DNA of 8,216 nt from a bacterium. GTDB taxonomy: Bacteria > Margulisbacteria > Marinamargulisbacteria > SXXA01. The translations under genes and the position numbers were made by a program. Positions 4,026-8,216 of this stretch are shown here, in pieces (positions within the stretch are counted from its first letter, which is position 1; every line of letters begins with the position of its first letter). The notes beneath the pieces were generated by a model. That model had not been told where the DNA came from. It saw nothing but the letters and a program-made list of their open reading frames with translations, and did not search any database. Location of the stretch: positions 1 to 8,216 of the forward strand of contig JAGYJO010000060.1 in NCBI GenBank assembly GCA_018402095.1. Direction: 5' to 3'.

Positions 4026-6831
4026 TCTCAGTCGCCTCACCACAGAGCAACGAGATGCACTCGCTCTGGACCAACACGTTTTCGTAGAAGCCAGTGCAGG
4101 TTCCGGAAAAACCGCCGTATTGGTCGCCAGATATCTCCACATTTTGGCCAGTTGCCCGGACTGCGATCCCTCTCAGATTTTGGCCGTCACCTATACACGC
4201 AAAGCAGCGGCAGAAATGAGACACCGAATTCGGCAGGCCTTGGAAACAGCCCAAGGAGATACCCTAGAAGATCAGATTCGCATTCAGCAATGTTTGGCCA
4301 AATTGCCCTTTGCTACCATCACCACCATTCACGCCTTTTGCAAAGACATGATCGCAGACCATAGCCACGCAGCTGGCATCTCACCCAATATCCAAGTCCC
4401 TAGCGACGAAGACCGCGAATGGGCATGGCAACGCGCGCTAGACAGTGCCCTCAATACCATGATCACCAATCGGGACACACGCCTACACAGCTTGCTGGCA
4501 CAACAAAATCTGGCCAGTATCAGAGATGGCCTCACCCAACTCTATCGACGTGACGAAATCAGCCGCCGCTTTGCAGACCGCGACTATGATGACAGCCATC
4601 ACAGTGGTGATTTACAAGGACTATTCCAAGACATACGCAGCTTATTTCAGGACGAAAAACAACGTATGGGATGGCTCGACTTCCCCGATATGATTGCCGA
4701 AATGGCCGCCCTAGTCGAACGGGATACCGATGTCGCTGCACAGATCCACGACCAGTACCGATTCGTGATGGTCGACGAATTTCAAGACACAGACAGGGTC
4801 CAATGGCAGCTATTTCAAAATCTGTTTTTACAAGAACCCCATCGCAATCTTTTTTTGGTCGGCGATTTGAAACAAGCCATCTACCGATTCCGAGGGGCAG
4901 AACCTCACCTCTTTTCGGAAGTTCGCCAATGGATGCGCGACAATGGCGGGATCGTGGTCGAATTGACCCAAAATTTTCGGTCACAACAACCGCTGATCAC
5001 CTTTTCAAACAGACTCTTCAAAGCCCTGTTCGAGAGCTCCCCTACCGTCGACTACGCAGCCCTACATGCCGTCAAACAAGCAGAAGACCGACATGTCTAC
5101 ATCGGACTCGCCACCACCGAGAGCAAAAAAAAAGAGGCCGAAAAAACAGAATCCCCAGCTGAAATCGACTTAATCATCTCATGGATCCTATCAATGAAAA
5201 CCAAACACCAGGCCGAATGGGCTGACATCGCGGTACTCTGCCGCAAAACATCGGGACTTGCCCGTATCGGCCATGCCCTACAAGCCGCAGGCATCCCCAT
5301 ACAACAGCAACAACAAAACAAAACCAATGTCCCAGTCTATTACCAAGACATGACGCTCTTGGCCACGCTACTCGTCTATCCCCATGACCCGGTCGCGTGG
5401 ACAGGATTTTTACGGTCGCCGATGATCGGCATGTCCGACGACGACATCGTGCAACTTCACCAGATACGCACACAAAAAAAGTCGTTAAGCGCTGCATTGG
5501 CGTCTCTCGAAAAAGCAGATAGCCCCTCTCACACAAAAGCAGGCCACCTCTTGGCCGATATCATGACACTTCGCCAACACTACCCCTTGGGGCAAAGTCT
5601 TTCTATCCTCTGTCATCACTACCACTGGCGCCACCCCCAAACACTGGGATACACGATCACACACCAAGAGGCCGAAATCCTCATCGCCCAGATCTCACTT
5701 TGGGACAGACAACTCTTGCTCAGCGACCCTGAGCGATTGGAGAGACTGAAAAAGTGGCTCATAGCTGGCCATATGCGCCCCGCAGAATCCAGTGCCACCG
5801 GCGTCCAGATCATGACCATCCACAAATCCAAAGGACTGGAGTTTCCCTTCGTCGTGGTCCCTGAATGTGGAAAGACCTTTCATGCCTCCCGTGGCAGAAA
5901 ACTCATCATCAGCGACAGCGGCATCGTCGCCAGGATGCCCGGCCAAGAAGAATCCTTCAAAAGCCACATGGCAGCAGAAGAAACCGAGAGCATGGATGAA
6001 GAAAAACGAATTTTTTATGTTGCCTGTACCCGCGCGAAAGAAGAGCTCTTTCTAACGGGAACCGTCAAGCTTACAGAAGAATTCCCAGAGGATTTTTCAC
6101 CCGGCAGTTTCTGGGAATTCCTCGCACCCTATGCCAAAGTTGAGCAACACCATGTACACCTCACCTTGCCTATCAGCGCGCCAGACGATAGCCTAGTCTT
6201 GTCCTGTCAGCGATGGCTAAAAACAACCAAAACGGACCCATTGATCACAATAACCGATGAAAAGGATTTCCCCGTGGAAGAACCCCAAACAAGCGCCCCA
6301 AACAACACAGTCCCAGACCCCATCACAGCAGACAACAGCCCCAAATGGGAAACCCTCATGGGCACCATTATCCATCAGCTACTGGCCACTATCTGGCAAC
6401 ATGAAGAGACCCCAAACAATGACACGTTAGCCGCGCTCATAACGACGCATCTCAGCACCCAGTTTGGAGACACCGCGGAAGACCTACTCCGCATACACAG
6501 CGCCCCCATTGCGCAGCATCTCCAAATAACCCTGCAAAGCCCACTCGCCCAAGCCGTTTTTTCATCCCCAGAAAAATACATCGAATGGCCTTTTTCTTGG
6601 GTAGATACTGACAAAAAAAACCAAGATGGACGTATCGATCTTTTTTTTCGTGACGAAGATAGATGGCATCTCGTGGATTTCAAAAGCAGTGACACGACAG
6701 ACGTCACCCCTGAAATGTTACAAACCCTCATTCGTTACCAAAAAGCAGCCGCTCATTTTCTCAAAATAGCCCCCAATGACATACAAACCAGTGTGTTTTT
6801 CACCAAAACGGGGGAATGGGTGGGGTTGTAA
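4018..6831 (+). CDS. addA: AddA-like UvrD-family helicase fused to PD-(D/E)XK nuclease
   Basis: The product is a 937-residue cytoplasmic protein expected to unwind and resect double-strand DNA ends for recombinational repair. Superfamily 1 helicase motifs are in order: Walker A ASAGSGKT (25-32), TYTRKAAAEM (58-67), DEFQD (253-257), GDLKQAIYRFRG (from 282), QNFRS (318-322), TIHKSKGLEF (600-609) and YVACTRAKEE (667-676). The C-terminal nuclease domain shows MGTIIHQLL near 781-789, then DGRID with D874, VDFKSS with D887 and K889, and LQTLIRYQKA, fitting the D...DxK...Q-Y pattern of RecB/AddA nucleases. Typical AddA proteins exceed 1,100 residues, so this one is compact. No AddB gene is adjacent. 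ATG 4018 fits the homology start (LTTEQRDAL) and has GGTGGA nine bases upstream; an in-frame ATG at 3997 is an alternative. It overlaps the glycosyltransferase stop by 8 bp, so the two genes are probably cotranslated. A poly-Gln run and an A9 tract lie inside. Confidence 0.85.
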   Translation: MFDLSRLTTEQRDALALDQHVFVEASAGSGKTAVLVARYLHILASCPDCDPSQILAVTYTRKAAAEMRHRIRQALETAQGDTLEDQIRIQQCLAKLPFATITTIHAFCKDMIADHSHAAGISPNIQVPSDEDREWAWQRALDSALNTMITNRDTRLHSLLAQQNLASIRDGLTQLYRRDEISRRFADRDYDDSHHSGDLQGLFQDIRSLFQDEKQRMGWLDFPDMIAEMAALVERDTDVAAQIHDQYRFVMVDEFQDTDRVQWQLFQNLFLQEPHRNLFLVGDLKQAIYRFRGAEPHLFSEVRQWMRDNGGIVVELTQNFRSQQPLITFSNRLFKALFESSPTVDYAALHAVKQAEDRHVYIGLATTESKKKEAEKTESPAEIDLIISWILSMKTKHQAEWADIAVLCRKTSGLARIGHALQAAGIPIQQQQQNKTNVPVYYQDMTLLATLLVYPHDPVAWTGFLRSPMIGMSDDDIVQLHQIRTQKKSLSAALASLEKADSPSHTKAGHLLADIMTLRQHYPLGQSLSILCHHYHWRHPQTLGYTITHQEAEILIAQISLWDRQLLLSDPERLERLKKWLIAGHMRPAESSATGVQIMTIHKSKGLEFPFVVVPECGKTFHASRGRKLIISDSGIVARMPGQEESFKSHMAAEETESMDEEKRIFYVACTRAKEELFLTGTVKLTEEFPEDFSPGSFWEFLAPYAKVEQHHVHLTLPISAPDDSLVLSCQRWLKTTKTDPLITITDEKDFPVEEPQTSAPNNTVPDPITADNSPKWETLMGTIIHQLLATIWQHEETPNNDTLAALITTHLSTQFGDTAEDLLRIHSAPIAQHLQITLQSPLAQAVFSSPEKYIEWPFSWVDTDKKNQDGRIDLFFRDEDRWHLVDFKSSDTTDVTPEMLQTLIRYQKAAAHFLKIAPNDIQTSVFFTKTGEWVGL

Positions 6832-6881
6832 CAACGCGCAATCGGAACTGTTGAAAAAGAGTTATTACGGCACTTCGGGAT

Positions 6882-6912
6882 TCAAAGGGCGACAGCCCTT
6901 TGAGCCTTTTTT
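6882..6912 (+). terminator. Terminator-like hairpin downstream of addA
   Basis: TCAAAGGGC (6882-6890) pairs perfectly with GCCCTTTGA (6895-6903) around GACA. GCC and six T residues (6907-6912) follow. It sits 50 bases after the addA stop on the + strand and could act as its Rho-independent terminator. The hairpin is the conserved repeat core, so the element may have been recruited as a terminator, or the resemblance may be incidental. Confidence 0.5.
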
Positions 6913-6914
6913 CT

Positions 6915-6949
6915 GTTTGTGTGTGGGGGGCGAAGCCGCACACACAAAC
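6915..6949. repeat. Hairpin GTTTGTGTGTG / CACACACAAAC adjoining the rsmE stop
   Basis: An 11-bp perfect stem (6915-6925 with 6939-6949) is capped by an inner GGC-GAA-GCC stem-loop (6929-6937). Extra unpaired G residues lie on the left side. The loop sequence GCGAAGC is known as an exceptionally stable DNA mini-hairpin. On the - strand this hairpin begins at the last base of the rsmE stop codon. It lacks a following T-run on that strand, so it is not a standard terminator for rsmE. Confidence 0.75.
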
Positions 6950-7707
6950 TACGCCTCTAGGTGATACCGAATCTGCGCACAGGCATAAAACCCAGCATGC
7001 TCGACACGCAATATCGTATTTCCTAGAGATACCGGCGTCAGTCCTTGTTCCCGCAAAACAGCCACTTCCGCATCAGAAAGACCACTTTCAGGTCCAATCA
7101 AAACCAACACACGCAGGGTTGTATTCGCTGCTGCCTGAGCCCTTATTTGAGAGTCACATGCTGTTAGAACAGACTTCAACGACGCAGAAACGTCCACCTC
7201 TTCCCAGCAGACCAGCTTCAGGTCATAGTCACCCACTGGAGACCAATCACACAAATGCATAATCGGGTCCACCGGCGGACAAATCAGTTGTCGCGATTGG
7301 GTGGCGGCACTCTCTGCGATGGCCTGCCACCGCTCTCTTTTGCGCGCAGAAGAGCCCGCATCCGGTAGAGAGACACTCCGTTCCGAAATCACAGGTGTCA
7401 CACGGGACACACCCAGCTCCGTACAAGACTGAATGATATCACCAATTTTGTCCCCTTTGGGCAACGATTGCACAAGGTGAATGGACAATGCGGGGACGGG
7501 CAATGGCGCGCGGGTCAAAACTTTGGCTTTGAGCTTTTTGGAGATCGATACAACCTCGATATAAATTTCTTCTAAAGGGGTCAAAACCACGAGTGTCTGA
7601 CCGGGAGACACCCGCAAGACTTTGAGGTGCTGACGCTGAAAATCGGTGAGGACAACGTCCCCACCCTTCCACTCATTGAGAAAAATCCGGGTCTGCGGTT
7701 TTTTCAC
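6949..7707 (-). CDS. rsmE: 16S rRNA (uridine1498-N3)-methyltransferase RsmE
   Basis: The product is a 252-residue cytoplasmic SPOUT-class enzyme that methylates U1498 of 16S rRNA using S-adenosylmethionine; the family is about 240-250 long. The N-terminal PUA-like part reads RIFLNEWKGGDVVLTDFQRQHLKVLRV. The linker LVQSLPKGDKIGDIIQSCTELGVSRVTPV is a strong family match, followed by SERSV. The C-terminal trefoil knot contains LIGPESGLSDAEV (203-215) and PVSLGNTILRVEHAGF (225-240). Two conserved spots differ from the common family form: GPESG for GPEGG, and LRVEHA for LRTETA. The start is GTG 7707, directly after the pyrG stop TAG (7710-7708) with no gap. No strong ribosome site is visible, so coupling to pyrG translation is likely. 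The stop TAG (6951-6949) touches the repeat hairpin, which may have reshaped the 3' end. Confidence 0.92.
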   Translation of the reverse strand: MKKPQTRIFLNEWKGGDVVLTDFQRQHLKVLRVSPGQTLVVLTPLEEIYIEVVSISKKLKAKVLTRAPLPVPALSIHLVQSLPKGDKIGDIIQSCTELGVSRVTPVISERSVSLPDAGSSARKRERWQAIAESAATQSRQLICPPVDPIMHLCDWSPVGDYDLKLVCWEEVDVSASLKSVLTACDSQIRAQAAANTTLRVLVLIGPESGLSDAEVAVLREQGLTPVSLGNTILRVEHAGFYACAQIRYHLEA

Positions 7708-8216
7708 CTAGACCGCTTCATGACGACGCTTGGCCGCCGCAACAAAGTCACGAAACAAGGGATGACTCTTGTACGGACGTGATTTGAATTCCGGATGGAA
7801 CTGACAGGCCACAAACCAAGAATGTGTCGGAATTTCCACCACTTCCACCAAGGTGTTTTCAGGAGAGGTCCCAGAAAACACCATACCACCGGCTTCATAT
7901 TGTTCACGATAGCTATTGTTAAATTCATAACGGTGACGATGACGCTCTGACACATCGGATTCCCCATACGCAGCAAAGAGTTTGGTGTCTTTTTGGATAC
8001 GACATGCATAGCTACCCAAGCGCATCGTACCACCCTTTTTGCGGGTCGCTTTTTGGTCCGGCAAAAAGTCGATCACTGGGTGCGGCGAATCATCACGAAA
8101 CTCTGTGCTATGCGCCCTATCAAGACCCAAGACATGACGCCCATATTCGATCACCGCAATATGCATACCTAGACAAAGTCCAAAATAAGGAATGTCTTTT
8201 TCACGGGCATACTGGG
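7708..8216 (-). CDS. pyrG: CTP synthase, C-terminal glutaminase part (5' truncated by window)
   Basis: This is the last 169 residues of CTP synthase, which makes CTP from UTP using glutamine nitrogen and ATP in the cytoplasm. The visible part is the class I glutamine amidotransferase domain. It includes the nucleophile cysteine in YFGLCLGMHIAVIEYGR, the STEF segment, PHPVIDFLPDQ, KGGTMRLGSYAC, SERHRHRYEFNN and SGTSPE. It also contains the catalytic His-Glu in CQFHPEFKSRP, followed by HPLFRDFVAAAKRR. All expected glutaminase residues are present, and the frame continues off the right window edge. Its stop TAG abuts the GTG start of rsmE on the same strand. pyrG is often followed by kdsA or eno in gammaproteobacteria, so the pyrG-rsmE arrangement is somewhat unusual. 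Confidence 0.97.
   Translation of the reverse strand, partial: QYAREKDIPYFGLCLGMHIAVIEYGRHVLGLDRAHSTEFRDDSPHPVIDFLPDQKATRKKGGTMRLGSYACRIQKDTKLFAAYGESDVSERHRHRYEFNNSYREQYEAGGMVFSGTSPENTLVEVVEIPTHSWFVACQFHPEFKSRPYKSHPLFRDFVAAAKRRHEAV

Larger units (their letters stand above)
6876..6949. repeat. Single repeat unit (core copy 3 plus its own hairpin) in the addA/rsmE gap
   Basis: The core (6876-6904) starts CGGGATTCAAAGGGC and ends GCCCTTTGAG, almost identical to core copy 2 in the glycosyltransferase gene. Ten bases later a hairpin of unrelated sequence begins (6915-6949). Its right arm reaches the last base of the rsmE stop codon. Unlike the insertion at 3517-3657, only one core is present. The rest of the convergent gap (6832-6875) shows no recognisable feature. 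Confidence 0.8.

Noticed and set aside
4559..4984. 141-codon - strand frame opposite addA
   Set aside because: It overlaps conserved helicase motifs on the other strand and has no recognisable family; it is a shadow frame.
6900..7262. 120-codon + strand frame over the repeat and rsmE 3' half
   Set aside because: It is antisense to rsmE, and its start is made of repeat-element sequence; no family is evident.

Overview
The window looks like ordinary chromosome of a Gram-negative bacterium, probably a proteobacterium, with GC content of roughly 50% (estimated by eye). Every identified gene is a housekeeping or metabolic family (peptide-type ABC importer, WecG/TagA-type glycosyltransferase, AddA-like helicase-nuclease, RsmE, PyrG). 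Genes are packed with overlaps or zero-length gaps. I cannot name a genus. The unusual content is small repeat elements wedged into this compact gene layout.

Layout. Positions 1-2431 (+) hold an oligopeptide/dipeptide-type ABC importer operon: the 3' end of an OppB/DppB permease, an OppC/DppC permease and an OppD/DppD ATPase. No OppF/DppF follows. A 165-bp MITE-like element lies exactly on the oppB stop / oppC start junction. It is flanked by an 8-bp direct repeat (TCATGATA). The duplication re-created the oppC start codon, and the element end supplies a new Shine-Dalgarno-like GGAG. A 58-codon frame runs through the element and again ends in an ATGA overlap with oppC.

Positions 2434-2976 (-) encode an unrecognised secreted protein of about 180 residues that converges on oppD. 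A 170-bp divergent intergenic region follows. Positions 3147-4025 (+) encode a WecG/TagA-family glycosyltransferase interrupted, in frame, by a ~141-bp palindromic element. This gene overlaps by 8 bp an AddA-like UvrD helicase fused to a PD-(D/E)XK nuclease (4018-6831), which has no AddB partner in view. A related single repeat unit (6876-6949) fills the convergent gap before rsmE (6949-7707, -). rsmE directly abuts the 3' end of pyrG (7708-8216, -, cut by the window edge), so pyrG-rsmE is a two-gene unit.

Main discovery candidate. Three copies of one repeat unit are visible, two head-to-head inside the glycosyltransferase gene and one after rsmE. Each has a conserved core palindrome (CGGGATTCAAAGGG...CCCTTTGA). 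After 7-11 nt each core is followed by a near-perfect hairpin whose sequence differs completely between copies. In the glycosyltransferase gene the outer arm of each hairpin appears to be native gene sequence and the inner arm its inverted copy. Cutting out 3517-3657 restores an uninterrupted reading frame with family-like spacing. This suggests an in-frame-inserting element that mirrors its target flanks, similar in effect to Rickettsia palindromic elements but with a distinctive structure.
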